Of a stretch of DNA of 60,390 bases, positions 1 through 6,989 are shown piece by piece. The DNA lies in assembly GCF_000148545.1 (NCBI RefSeq), contig NZ_AEDV01000039.1, positions 1 to 60,390 of the forward strand. Direction: 5' to 3'. The translations under genes were made by a program, and so were the position numbers. Below the pieces are notes generated by a model, which searched no databases, was not told the origin of the DNA, and worked only from the letters and a program-made list of their open reading frames with translations. Numbering within the stretch: the first letter of the stretch is position 1; every line of letters begins with the position of its first letter. This DNA comes from Streptococcus mitis SK597. Lineage in GTDB: Bacteria; Bacillota; Bacilli; Lactobacillales; Streptococcaceae.

Positions 1-230
1 TGCCATCTGATGATACAACACGTGAGCCTGAAGTAGTCACTTCAAATTCTCAACCAGTTTCATCAGAGAATAATGTACTGAAACAAAATGATTCTGAAAG
101 TCATGCCACATTACCAAATACTGGTACCAAAGAAGATCGTGCTGCAGGTGCACTAGGAATTCTTTCCCTTCTTGGAGCATTTGGTTTACTATTTGCTAAA
201 AAGAAGAAAGATGATGAAGAGGAAGCATAA
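1..230 (+). CDS. LPXTG cell-wall-anchored surface protein, C-terminal end only
   Basis: Reading from base 3, the last 75 codons of a larger gene are visible. They encode a Ser/Glu/Asn-rich stretch, then LPNTG (bases 110-124), a hydrophobic segment of about 18 residues, and the positively charged tail AKKKKDDEEEA before TAA. This is the standard sortase A sorting signal, so the protein is cut between Thr and Gly and linked to peptidoglycan. The functional domains lie outside the window, so the protein cannot be named. A strong terminator follows the stop. Confidence 0.93.
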   Translation, partial: PSDDTTREPEVVTSNSQPVSSENNVLKQNDSESHATLPNTGTKEDRAAGALGILSLLGAFGLLFAKKKKDDEEEA

Positions 231-246
231 GTAGAAAATCTCATTT

Positions 247-297
247 AATCTCCAGATTAGGAACTATCAGCGAGTTCTCTAATCTGGAGATTTTTTT
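247..297 (+). terminator. Rho-independent terminator of the LPXTG gene
   Basis: Perfect 14-bp inverted repeat (247-260 and 279-292, AATCTCCAGATTAG and its complement) with an 18-nt loop, running into a T-tract at 291-297. It lies 17 bases after the stop codon. Confidence 0.92.
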
Positions 298-329
298 CAA
301 TATGCTTCGTTATTGGGCAGTTACGATAA

Positions 330-392
330 TATAGTAAATTGAAACTGGAATAGTACGACATAAATTCTTAACTATTGTTAGAAATTTGATTT
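330..392 (+). repeat. truncated RUP-like element
   Basis: Begins TATAGTAAATTGAAACTGG and continues AATAGTAC, which matches the left half of the pneumococcal/mitis RUP repeat as I remember its consensus. It stops where a second, full-length copy begins at 393. It is best read as a partial older copy abutted by a newer one. Confidence 0.5.
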
Positions 393-499
393 TATAGCAG
401 ATTAAAACTAGTATAGTATACAACTGCTGCTAAAATATTTCTAGAAATTAATTTGATTTCTTTAATAAATTTGTTCACATCTTATTTCGACTTACTATA
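393..499 (+). repeat. RUP element, full length (107 bp)
   Basis: Starts TATAGCAGATTAAAACTAG and ends ATTTCGACTTACTATA, giving imperfect terminal inverted repeats (TATAG...CTATA). The length of 107 bp equals the canonical RUP size. RUPs are non-coding, TA-targeting elements thought to be moved by an IS630-type transposase. The presence of IS630-like coding remains 45 bases downstream fits that origin. It contains no gene. Confidence 0.7.
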
Positions 500-543
500 C
501 TTCATAGTTGTTTATTTTTAAAAAAGTATATTATAATGAAGCT

Positions 544-606
544 ATGGCATATAGTAATGATTTTAAACGACGAGCATTATATCACATCAAAGAGGAACAC
601 AGACAT
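544..606 (+). pseudogene. N-terminal remnant of an IS630-type transposase
   Basis: An ATG at 544 opens a frame that reads MAYSNDFKRRALYHIKEEHR. The MAYSxDFRxxxL pattern is typical of the first helix of IS630-family transposases. The homology ends after about 20 codons, and the same reading frame then runs into NUDIX-like sequence (GEAFA, stop, SVIREIYEETG). This is inference from a short motif. The neighbouring RUP elements, which depend on IS630-type transposases, make it more likely. Confidence 0.45.
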
Positions 607-933
607 GGCGAGGCTTTCGCATAGTCTGTCATTCGTGAGATCTATGAAGAAACAGGATTGACTATCCAAAATCCGCAACTGGTAGGCATTAAAAATTGGC
701 CACTAGATACAGGTGGGCGCTATATTGTCATTTGTTATAAGGCGACTGAGTTTACTGGAACTCTTCAATCTTCAGAAGAGGGAGAAGTTTCTTGGGTGCA
801 AAAAGACCAGATTCCAAACTTGGATCTGGCCTATGATATGCTACCCTTGATGGAGATGATGGAAGATCCTGACAAATCTGAATTTTTCTACCCTCGCCGT
901 ACAGAAGACGATTGGGAAAAGAAAATTTTCTAA
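607..933 (+). pseudogene. NUDIX hydrolase, 5'-truncated with in-frame stop
   Basis: The frame carries the second half of a NUDIX box, GEAFA-stop-SVIREIYEETGL, followed by about 90 residues of a MutT-like C-terminal half ending in DDWEKKIF. The first half of the fold, including the strands before the box, is missing. A TAG at 622-624 interrupts the box itself, at a position that is usually Asp or Glu. A TTG at 658 could start a 91-residue fragment, but that lacks the REUXEE metal site, so no hydrolase activity is expected. Its stop (TAA, 931-933) overlaps the stop of convergent niaR. Confidence 0.8.
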
Positions 934-1445
934 TCCTTTACTAAATAACCTAGCTGATCCAAGGCCTCCTCGATATAGTGGAGGTCTTGTTGAGTTTCGG
1001 CTTCGACTAGGTGGTAATGGATGCCATCTGTCAATTCAGATAGAGGTCTAAAGTCAGAATGCTCGACTTGTTCTAGAAAATGTTGCACATCTCTGCGGCA
1101 AGACAGTTTCAGCAAGGTTTCAATTTCTCCATAGACGGGATGGTCAATCAAGGTGTTTTGAACACGCCCTCCATTATCAACGATAGCGAGGAGCTCCTGC
1201 CCGATTTCTTCAACTTCATGTTTGACTTTGAAAAGTTTGTGGACGTATGGATTGACATCAACTTGCTTATAGACGTAGCCACGATTAGTGGATAGGATAG
1301 GAGCGCCATCGGCTCTCAAAATTGCAATGTCCTGTACAATGACCTGACGCGTGACATGAAAATGTTCAGCCAAACTTTGGCCATTGAGGGCTTTAGGAGC
1401 TTCTTTCAAGAGTTGGAGCAGGGCTTGTTTGCGATCTTTTGTCAT
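930..1445 (-). CDS. niaR: niacin-responsive transcriptional repressor NiaR (HTH-3H domain)
   Basis: 171 residues. The N-terminus (about 1-55) is an HTH_11-type winged helix (LNGQSLAEHFHVTRQVIVQDIAILRA). The rest is a 3H domain with the family's conserved histidines (DHPVYGEI, HFLEQ, GIHYHLVEA), which binds a metal and nicotinic acid. NiaR represses niacin salvage genes when nicotinate is plentiful. It lies 12 bases behind niaX on the same strand, so sensor and transporter are co-transcribed. The assignment rests on domain pattern and neighbour. Confidence 0.88.
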   Translation of the reverse strand: MTKDRKQALLQLLKEAPKALNGQSLAEHFHVTRQVIVQDIAILRADGAPILSTNRGYVYKQVDVNPYVHKLFKVKHEVEEIGQELLAIVDNGGRVQNTLIDHPVYGEIETLLKLSCRRDVQHFLEQVEHSDFRPLSELTDGIHYHLVEAETQQDLHYIEEALDQLGYLVKD

Positions 1446-1457
1446 AGCTTTTCCTTT

Positions 1458-1985
1458 TTAACGGCGTTTTCGAAGCACTTTATAGACAGCTAGTGCTAAT
1501 GTATAGTCTACCATACTATGGATAATTGTGCCAAATCCAACTAGCACAAATAGAACATAAAACATATTTTCTACATTGGTACCAGAAGTTGCATAAAAAA
1601 CGACACAGGCCAATACTTCAGCAAGGGCATGAACAACAGCCAAAACAAAGTTGAAAATCCAGGAAGCTTTTGGTTTATCTAGGGTATCGGGGAATTTTTG
1701 TAGGTAAAGAGCTCCCAAAGTCCCAAAAAAGATATGGGAAAAAGCTCTAAATACGATAACCATAGGATAGCCAGCCATCAAAAATCCAAAACTAGAGGCT
1801 AGGATGACAAAAACAGCCATCAAGGGCGATAAGAACATGGCAATAAAAATAGCGATGTGGCTTCCCAAAGTGTAAGAAGCAGGTGGAATGACAATCTTAA
1901 AAGGCATAACAATTGGAATCAAAATCGCAATAGCTGTTAAGAGGGCAGTCATTGTCATAAATTGTGTCTTTTTCCGTGTATTCAT
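1458..1985 (-). CDS. niaX: niacin ECF transporter substrate-binding subunit NiaX
   Basis: 175 residues from ATG 1985 (SD AAGGAG just upstream). A start further upstream, reading MSCLLYHTS, has no SD and lies across the promoter. It has five to six hydrophobic segments and a charged N-terminus (MNTRKKTQFMTMTALLTAIAILIP), typical of small ECF S components. Such proteins bind a vitamin and dock on a shared EcfAA'T module, which is not in this window. The niacin assignment rests on co-transcription with niaR. Confidence 0.85.
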   Translation of the reverse strand: MNTRKKTQFMTMTALLTAIAILIPIVMPFKIVIPPASYTLGSHIAIFIAMFLSPLMAVFVILASSFGFLMAGYPMVIVFRAFSHIFFGTLGALYLQKFPDTLDKPKASWIFNFVLAVVHALAEVLACVVFYATSGTNVENMFYVLFVLVGFGTIIHSMVDYTLALAVYKVLRKRR

Positions 1986-2003
1986 AAGAATCTCCTTTTT
2001 AAC

Positions 2004-2013
2004 TGTATATACA
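2004..2013 (-). promoter_or_regulatory. candidate NiaR operator / niaX promoter region
   Basis: The perfect palindrome TGTATATACA sits 18 bases before the niaX ATG, within TACTAGTGTATATACAGTT on the coding strand. Its position over a likely -10 region suits autorepression by NiaR. I cannot match it against a known NiaR consensus here. Confidence 0.35.
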
Positions 2014-2127
2014 CTAGTATGGTACAACAAACAGGACAATAAAGCAAGGATTTACTTAGGTCTATAAGTCATTTTTTTAATTAAAGACTCGTAAACATTT
2101 CACTAAAAACACAAACTACATCAAACA

Positions 2128-2166
2128 AAATCTCCACCTTCAGGTTTGAAAGCGGAGATTTTTTTA
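2128..2166 (-). terminator. terminator downstream of panT
   Basis: Imperfect inverted repeat AATCTCCACCTT / AAAGCGGAGATT (about 2129-2160) immediately after the panT stop. There is an A/T tract on both sides, so it may work in both orientations. On the minus strand the hairpin is followed by TTTTGTTT. Confidence 0.65.
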
Positions 2167-2727
2167 TTTCTTCAAGGTTTGTAGTCGTGGAACAATGGCT
2201 AGGGTTAGAACTGCGGAAATGACTAATTCAGCAATTGAGTTTGTTGAGATAACAGTTGCTAGGAGTTTTTGGATATTACCATCAAAAACATTTCCAAAAA
2301 GGTAGAAAATTCCACCAAGTACAAAGACTGTGTTGGTAAGTGAACCAAGGGCACCAGCTAAAATCAGGCCAGTCTTGTTTTTCATTAGTTTATAGACTAG
2401 ATAAGGAGTCAAACCAATCAAAATACGTGGGACGATGGCAATGATAGCTGAGTAAATGTTACCGTTTGGTACAAATGGCGAGAAGAGGTAGCTTGTCGGT
2501 AGAATCGTAATTGTGTTAACGGTCAAGCTAAGTAGCCCCATCAAAAATCCAAGTGTGACTCCAACTCGTGGACCGTAAATAATGCTGGCAATAATGACAG
2601 GAATATGAACGATGGTCGGTTTGATTGGGAATGGAAAAAGGTTAAAGATAAGTGAGCTTAGAAAATGAATCACGAGCATGGTTGCAAAAAAGATAGCAAT
2701 GGGTGCAATATTAGAGCGTTTTTTCAT
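2164..2727 (-). CDS. panT: pantothenate ECF transporter substrate-binding subunit PanT
   Basis: 187 residues with about five to six hydrophobic segments and the membrane-protein layout of ECF S components (KRSNIAPIAIFFATMLVIHF; NGNIYSAIIAIVPRILIGL). Its start overlaps the end of coaC by 17 bases, so it is translationally coupled to the CoA operon. Pantothenate is the precursor used by that pathway, and this coaB-coaC-panT linkage is characteristic of streptococci. It would bind pantothenate and share the general EcfAA'T energising module encoded elsewhere. Confidence 0.85.
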   Translation of the reverse strand: MKKRSNIAPIAIFFATMLVIHFLSSLIFNLFPFPIKPTIVHIPVIIASIIYGPRVGVTLGFLMGLLSLTVNTITILPTSYLFSPFVPNGNIYSAIIAIVPRILIGLTPYLVYKLMKNKTGLILAGALGSLTNTVFVLGGIFYLFGNVFDGNIQKLLATVISTNSIAELVISAVLTLAIVPRLQTLKK

Positions 2728-3262
2728 CGAGAGTTTCCTTTATTCTTTCTAAAATAATTGTGAGGTCAGCTAAGGCTCCTCGTCCGTGGTCTCCACAAGC
2801 TAGTAGGGATTCCTTAGGAGCAATCAGCTGATAGCCGTAGGTTTCTAATGTTTTCAGATTAGCCTGAGTTGCAGGATGGTCATACATTTTTGTATTCATA
2901 GCAGGAGCTATTAGTTTGGGAATATGACTTGGCAAGGCTAAAGCTGTACTGGTCACCATGTTGTCCGCAAAACCAAGGGCTAGTTTTGCGATAGTGTTAG
3001 CAGTTGCAGGGGCCACGATAAATAAATCTGCCTTTTTTCCAAGTTCGATATGATTGACTTGAGCAGGATAGGGTTCCTTCATGACATCCAAGTGGACAGG
3101 ATTCTGTGATAAGACCTGTAGTGTCAAAGGTTGGATAAACTCTGTAGCAGCCTGAGTCATTAAAACAGTAACTTGATGCCCTTGTTTTTTTAGAGAACTG
3201 ACTAAATCTGCCGACTTGTAAGAGGCGATTGAGCCCGTTACAGCCAAGAGAATGTTTGCCAT
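2711..3262 (-). CDS. coaC: phosphopantothenoylcysteine decarboxylase
   Basis: 183-residue flavoprotein of the HFCD family that decarboxylates 4'-phosphopantothenoylcysteine to 4'-phosphopantetheine. Visible signatures are the N-terminal flavin-binding AVTGSIASYKSADLV, the catalytic histidine in VNHIELGKKADL, APATANTIAKLA, the PAMNTKMYDHP substrate-recognition motif, and the flap cysteine in ACGDHGRGAL. In many bacteria CoaB and CoaC are fused. Here they are separate proteins, as usual in streptococci. SD GAAAGGAAAG lies before the ATG, and coaB ends 11 bases upstream. Confidence 0.95.
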   Translation of the reverse strand: MANILLAVTGSIASYKSADLVSSLKKQGHQVTVLMTQAATEFIQPLTLQVLSQNPVHLDVMKEPYPAQVNHIELGKKADLFIVAPATANTIAKLALGFADNMVTSTALALPSHIPKLIAPAMNTKMYDHPATQANLKTLETYGYQLIAPKESLLACGDHGRGALADLTIILERIKETLDEKTL

Positions 3263-3273
3263 AGCTTTCCTTT

Positions 3274-3963
3274 CTATGAATGATAGGCTTGAATCTTTTC
3301 AAGGAGGAGTTTTGCAATTTCTTCTTTAGTTTGGACTGTTTGAAGCTGATCTTTTTCAACAAAGATAGCTCTGTGCTGCTTTGCTGAGATTTGAGTCAGG
3401 TCATTTGCGATAATCAAGTCTGCTTGGTTCTTGATAAGACTTTTTCGGGCAATCTCGATGAGATAATCCTCAGAGACATCAACCAGCAGTTTGAAACCAA
3501 TCAGATGAATAGCAGGATTCCATTCCTTGATTAGAGAGATGATTTTTGGAGTCTTTTTAAGGAATAAAACCTGAATCTCATCAGTCGAAGAAATCTTTGC
3601 CTGATGATTCTGCTTGCTTAAAAATTCTTCCAAATTAGAGCTACCCTGAACCTCCTCAAGCCCCGTCATATAAACAGGAGTGTAATCGGACACAGCCATT
3701 GAGTGGATCAAGACCTGATAATCCTTAACACGTTCTTGCATTTCCAGTAGAAGGTCCTTGGTATTGTTAATTTCTCGAATGCTTAGGTTGGGATGGGCTT
3801 CTGGCTTCAGAGCTCGTTTTGTCGTAATTAAACAAACTTCATGCCCTGCAGCAAGCAAGGTTTCTGTGATGATTTTCCCCAAGCGACCTGTAGAATGGTT
3901 AGTGATAGAGCGGACGCTATCAATAGCTTCACTGGTACCGCCCGATGTAACTAAAATTTTCAT
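3274..3963 (-). CDS. coaB: phosphopantothenate--cysteine ligase
   Basis: 229 residues from ATG 3963. It joins 4'-phosphopantothenate and cysteine in CoA synthesis. Conserved blocks are TSGGTSEAIDSVRSITNHSTGRLG at the N-terminus (positions 8-31), AVSDYTP, the loop around KISST, HLIGFKL and IIANDL. Possible upstream starts lack an SD. The chosen ATG also lacks one, but a -10 hexamer ends exactly six bases before it, which suggests a leaderless transcript. It is the first gene of the coaB-coaC-panT operon. Confidence 0.93.
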   Translation of the reverse strand: MKILVTSGGTSEAIDSVRSITNHSTGRLGKIITETLLAAGHEVCLITTKRALKPEAHPNLSIREINNTKDLLLEMQERVKDYQVLIHSMAVSDYTPVYMTGLEEVQGSSNLEEFLSKQNHQAKISSTDEIQVLFLKKTPKIISLIKEWNPAIHLIGFKLLVDVSEDYLIEIARKSLIKNQADLIIANDLTQISAKQHRAIFVEKDQLQTVQTKEEIAKLLLEKIQAYHS

Positions 3964-3969
3964 AGCACT

Positions 3970-3998
3970 ATTGTACACAAAAATAAACGGTAAGTAAA
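3970..3998 (-). promoter_or_regulatory. coaB operon promoter, probably giving a leaderless mRNA
   Basis: On the minus strand, TACAAT (3970-3975) is preceded after 17 bases by TTTACT (3993-3998). Only AGTGCT separates the -10 box from the ATG, so transcription would start at or next to the A of ATG. No Shine-Dalgarno sequence is present. Confidence 0.55.
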
Positions 3999-4146
3999 AT
4001 GAAAGTGATAAAATTTTGGTAAAAGGAAAGAATATAGTTTTAAACTATAAAGCCATATAAAATTTAAGAAAGAACTCTAAAAACCTTAAAAACAGGGATA
4101 TTTACGAACGTTTAGAGAGTTTTGGGATGTTAAAAATCTTGTTTTG

Positions 4147-4155
4147 TGTTATAAT
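4147..4155 (+). promoter_or_regulatory. extended -10 promoter of fhs
   Basis: TGT followed directly by TATAAT (4150-4155), 33 bases before the ATG. The -35 region is weak, as is usual with extended -10 promoters in streptococci. The SD is AGAGGAG near 4175. Confidence 0.7.
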
Positions 4156-4188
4156 GAATTATCATATAAGAGGTTAGAGGAGTTTTGA

Positions 4189-5859
4189 ATGAAAACAGAT
4201 ATTGAAATCGCACAGAGTATTGAGTTGAAGCCAATCGTTGATGTTGTAGAGAAACTTGGTATTTCTTACGATGATTTGGAGTTGTATGGAAAGTACAAGG
4301 CTAAGCTCAGCTTTGATAAAATTCGTGCAGTTGAGAGCAATCCAGTTGGGAAATTGATTTTGGTTACTGCCATCAACCCAACGCCAGCAGGTGAAGGAAA
4401 ATCAACTATTACTATTGGTCTTGCGGACGCCTTGAACAAGATTGGCAAGAAAACGATGATTGCTATCCGCGAACCATCTCTTGGTCCAGTAATGGGTATC
4501 AAGGGTGGTGCCGCTGGTGGTGGTTACGCTCAAGTTCTGCCAATGGAAGACATCAACCTCCACTTTACTGGAGACATGCATGCCATTACAACTGCCAACA
4601 ATGCGCTTTCTACCTTGATTGACAACCACTTGCACCAAGGAAATGAGCTTGGAATTGACCAACGCCGTATCCTTTGGAAACGTGTTGTGGACTTGAACGA
4701 CCGTGCTCTTCGCCATGTGACCGTTGGACTTGGTGGCCCTCTAAATGGTATTCCACGTGAGGATGGCTTTGATATTACAGTTGCTTCAGAAATCATGGCA
4801 ATTCTTTGCTTGGCAACAGACATCGAGGACTTGAAACGCCGTTTGGCTAATATCGTTATCGGTTATCGCTATGACCGTACGCCTGTTTCTGTAGGTGATT
4901 TGCAGGTTGAAGGTGCCTTAGTATTGATTTTGAAGGATGCTATTAAGCCAAACTTGGTTCAGACAATTTACGGTACACCTGCCTTTGTGCACGGTGGTCC
5001 ATTTGCCAATATTGCTCACGGATGTAACTCTGTCTTGGCAACTACAACAGCTCTTCACTTGGCTGATTACACAGTTACTGAAGCTGGTTTTGGTGCAGAC
5101 CTTGGTGCTGAGAAATTCCTTGATATTAAGACACCAAACTTGCCAACATCTCCAGATGCAGTAGTTATTGTTGCAACTCTTCGTGCCCTTAAGATGAATG
5201 GTGGTGTGGCTAAAGACGCTCTTACAGAGGAAAATGTAGAAGCAGTTCGTGCTGGTTTTGCTAACTTGAAACGCCACGTTGAAAATATCCGTAAGTTCGG
5301 TATTCCAGCAGTTGTGGCTATTAACGAATTTGTATCTGATACTGAAGCAGAAATCGCAGCCTTGAAAGAACTTTGTGCCTCAATCGATGTACCAGTTGAA
5401 CTAGCAAGTGTCTGGGCTGATGGTGCAGAAGGTGGAGTAGCACTTGCCGAAACAGTTATAAAGACTATCGCTGAAAACCCATCTAACTATAAACGTTTGT
5501 ATGACAATGACCTTTCTGTCCAAGAAAAGATTGAAAAGATTGTTACTGAAATCTACCGTGGTAGCAAAGTGAACTTTGAGAAGAAAGCTCAAACACAAAT
5601 CGCTCAAATCGTTCAAAACGGTTGGGACAAATTGCCAATCTGTATGGCTAAGACCCAGTATAGTTTCTCAGACAATCCAAATGCACTTGGAGCACCAGAA
5701 AACTTTGAAATTACCATTCGCGAATTGGTGCCAAAATTAGGTGCAGGCTTTATCGTTGCCTTAACTGGTGATGTCATGACCATGCCAGGCCTTCCAAAAC
5801 GACCAGCAGCCCTCAACATGGATGTTGAAAGTGATGGAACAGTTCTAGGTTTGTTCTAG
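4189..5859 (+). CDS. fhs: formate--tetrahydrofolate ligase
   Basis: 556 residues, the normal family length. It makes 10-formyl-tetrahydrofolate from formate, THF and ATP, feeding purine and fMet-tRNA synthesis. Visible features are the P-loop [11 protein letters not shown] (about residue 64), [22 protein letters not shown], the [10 protein letters not shown] segment, and the conserved C-terminus [18 protein letters not shown]. It is preceded by its own extended -10 promoter. The next gene starts 21 bases after the stop with no terminator in between, so read-through into it is likely. Confidence 0.97.
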   Translation: MKTDIEIAQSIELKPIVDVVEKLGISYDDLELYGKYKAKLSFDKIRAVESNPVGKLILVTAINPTPAGEGKSTITIGLADALNKIGKKTMIAIREPSLGPVMGIKGGAAGGGYAQVLPMEDINLHFTGDMHAITTANNALSTLIDNHLHQGNELGIDQRRILWKRVVDLNDRALRHVTVGLGGPLNGIPREDGFDITVASEIMAILCLATDIEDLKRRLANIVIGYRYDRTPVSVGDLQVEGALVLILKDAIKPNLVQTIYGTPAFVHGGPFANIAHGCNSVLATTTALHLADYTVTEAGFGADLGAEKFLDIKTPNLPTSPDAVVIVATLRALKMNGGVAKDALTEENVEAVRAGFANLKRHVENIRKFGIPAVVAINEFVSDTEAEIAALKELCASIDVPVELASVWADGAEGGVALAETVIKTIAENPSNYKRLYDNDLSVQEKIEKIVTEIYRGSKVNFEKKAQTQIAQIVQNGWDKLPICMAKTQYSFSDNPNALGAPENFEITIRELVPKLGAGFIVALTGDVMTMPGLPKRPAALNMDVESDGTVLGLF

Positions 5860-5880
5860 TATATTGAGAGATATAGAATT

Positions 5881-6855
5881 ATGGAAAAAAATTTGAAAGA
5901 AATATTGTCACAATTTGATTCAACTAAAAATAATTACGAGAGACTTTTAGAATATATTGAAGCCACAATTAAAAGTCTTATGGAAAATGAAAAAATACAA
6001 ATTCATGAAATTAAAGGAAGGATTAAAGATAGAGAAAGTTTAAGCAAAAAAATTGAAACTAAAGACTATAAATATTCCAGTTTGTCAGAAATAACTGATA
6101 TTTGTGGAATTAGAATTATCACATATTTTTCGGACGATGTAGATAAAATTGCTTCTTTACTTGAAGAGGAATTTGATTTAGATCAGGACAATTCTATTGA
6201 TAAACGAAAAACTCAAGATCCTACTAAATTTGGCTATGTATCTTTACACTATATTTTAAAATTAGGAGGAAGTAGAGCAGGATTAACTGAAAATATTAAT
6301 TATAAAGAATTAAAATTTGAAGTTCAGATAAGGACTATTTTGCAGCATGCTTGGGCGGAGATAGAACATGACTTTGGATATAAATCTGATCAAGATGTTC
6401 CTGAAAAAATTAGAAGAAGATTTTCAAGATTAGCTGGTTTAATTGAGTTAGCTGACGATGAATTCATGGAAATTAAACGATATGAAAAGGAATATACTAA
6501 TAGAGTTGAAGAAGGATTCAAAGAGAATTCTAAAAGTATAAAAATTGATTCTATAAGTATTTCAGCCTTATTAGAAAGTGAATCTTATATCAACTTTATT
6601 GAAGAAAATTATGATCAACATAATATAGAAATTAGGTATCCTGGTGGAAAATTTAAAGATGATAGAATTTCTAAAATTGTCAATTATTGTGAACAATTAG
6701 GTATTAAAACGATTGATGAATTAGAAAGTAAGTTCAAAAGTGAATTTCCAAATTACTTTAGTAGATGGATTGAAGAAAAAAATAACTATTTTTATACTTG
6801 GAATACTACACCTTTACTAGAGGTTCTTTATAATTTAAATAATTCAACTAGATAA
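5881..6855 (+). CDS. RelA/SpoT-domain (small alarmone synthetase-like) protein, AT-rich
   Basis: 324 residues. Residues 40-200 form a nucleotide pyrophosphokinase domain with an apparently complete active site: the basic GRIKDRxSLxxK (46-57), D73 in TDICGIR, FGYVSLHY (118-124), E147 in FEVQIRT, and HAWAEIEHDFGYK (156-168). There is no HD hydrolase, TGS or ACT domain. The C-terminal 120 residues match no family I recognise. It differs from housekeeping relQ in this window (223 aa). The codons are far more AT-rich than those of fhs and pcrA on either side, which suggests horizontal transfer. It may be an accessory alarmone synthetase or a toxSAS/defence-type enzyme. No antitoxin gene is adjacent. 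Confidence 0.8.
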   Translation: MEKNLKEILSQFDSTKNNYERLLEYIEATIKSLMENEKIQIHEIKGRIKDRESLSKKIETKDYKYSSLSEITDICGIRIITYFSDDVDKIASLLEEEFDLDQDNSIDKRKTQDPTKFGYVSLHYILKLGGSRAGLTENINYKELKFEVQIRTILQHAWAEIEHDFGYKSDQDVPEKIRRRFSRLAGLIELADDEFMEIKRYEKEYTNRVEEGFKENSKSIKIDSISISALLESESYINFIEENYDQHNIEIRYPGGKFKDDRISKIVNYCEQLGIKTIDELESKFKSEFPNYFSRWIEEKNNYFYTWNTTPLLEVLYNLNNSTR

Positions 6856-6875
6856 TCACGTTAAGTATTGTGAGA

Positions 6876-6905
6876 AGTCCCATCTATATTCGGATGGGAT
6901 TTTGC
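6876..6905 (+). terminator. terminator after the RelA/SpoT-like gene
   Basis: TCCCATC (6878-6884) pairs with GATGGGA (6893-6899) and is followed by TTTTGCTATTT. A moderate hairpin 20 bases after the stop. Confidence 0.7.
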
Positions 6906-6947
6906 TATTTGTCTAGTCTCTGTAAAATTTCTATTTTTCCTGATTTC

Positions 6948-6956
6948 TGATATAAT
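6948..6956 (+). promoter_or_regulatory. extended -10 promoter of pcrA
   Basis: TGA followed by TATAAT (6951-6956), 33 bases before the pcrA ATG, with SD AAGGAAGAG between. The layout is the same as at fhs. Confidence 0.65.
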
Positions 6957-6989
6957 AGAAATATTGACTTCAAGAGTAAGGAAGAGAAG

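Noticed and set aside
4065-4125. Stem between AACTCTAAAAAC and GTTTAGAGAGTT upstream of fhs as a folate riboswitch
   Set aside because: The pairing is imperfect, lies upstream of the predicted transcription start, and lacks THF riboswitch core sequence.
4266-5819. Antisense frames within fhs
   Set aside because: Shadows of a strongly codon-biased gene, with no SD or recognisable product.
5881-6855. Calling the RelA/SpoT gene a proven toxin of a toxin-antitoxin pair
   Set aside because: No small antitoxin gene is adjacent, and the active-site motifs are equally compatible with an ordinary alarmone synthetase.
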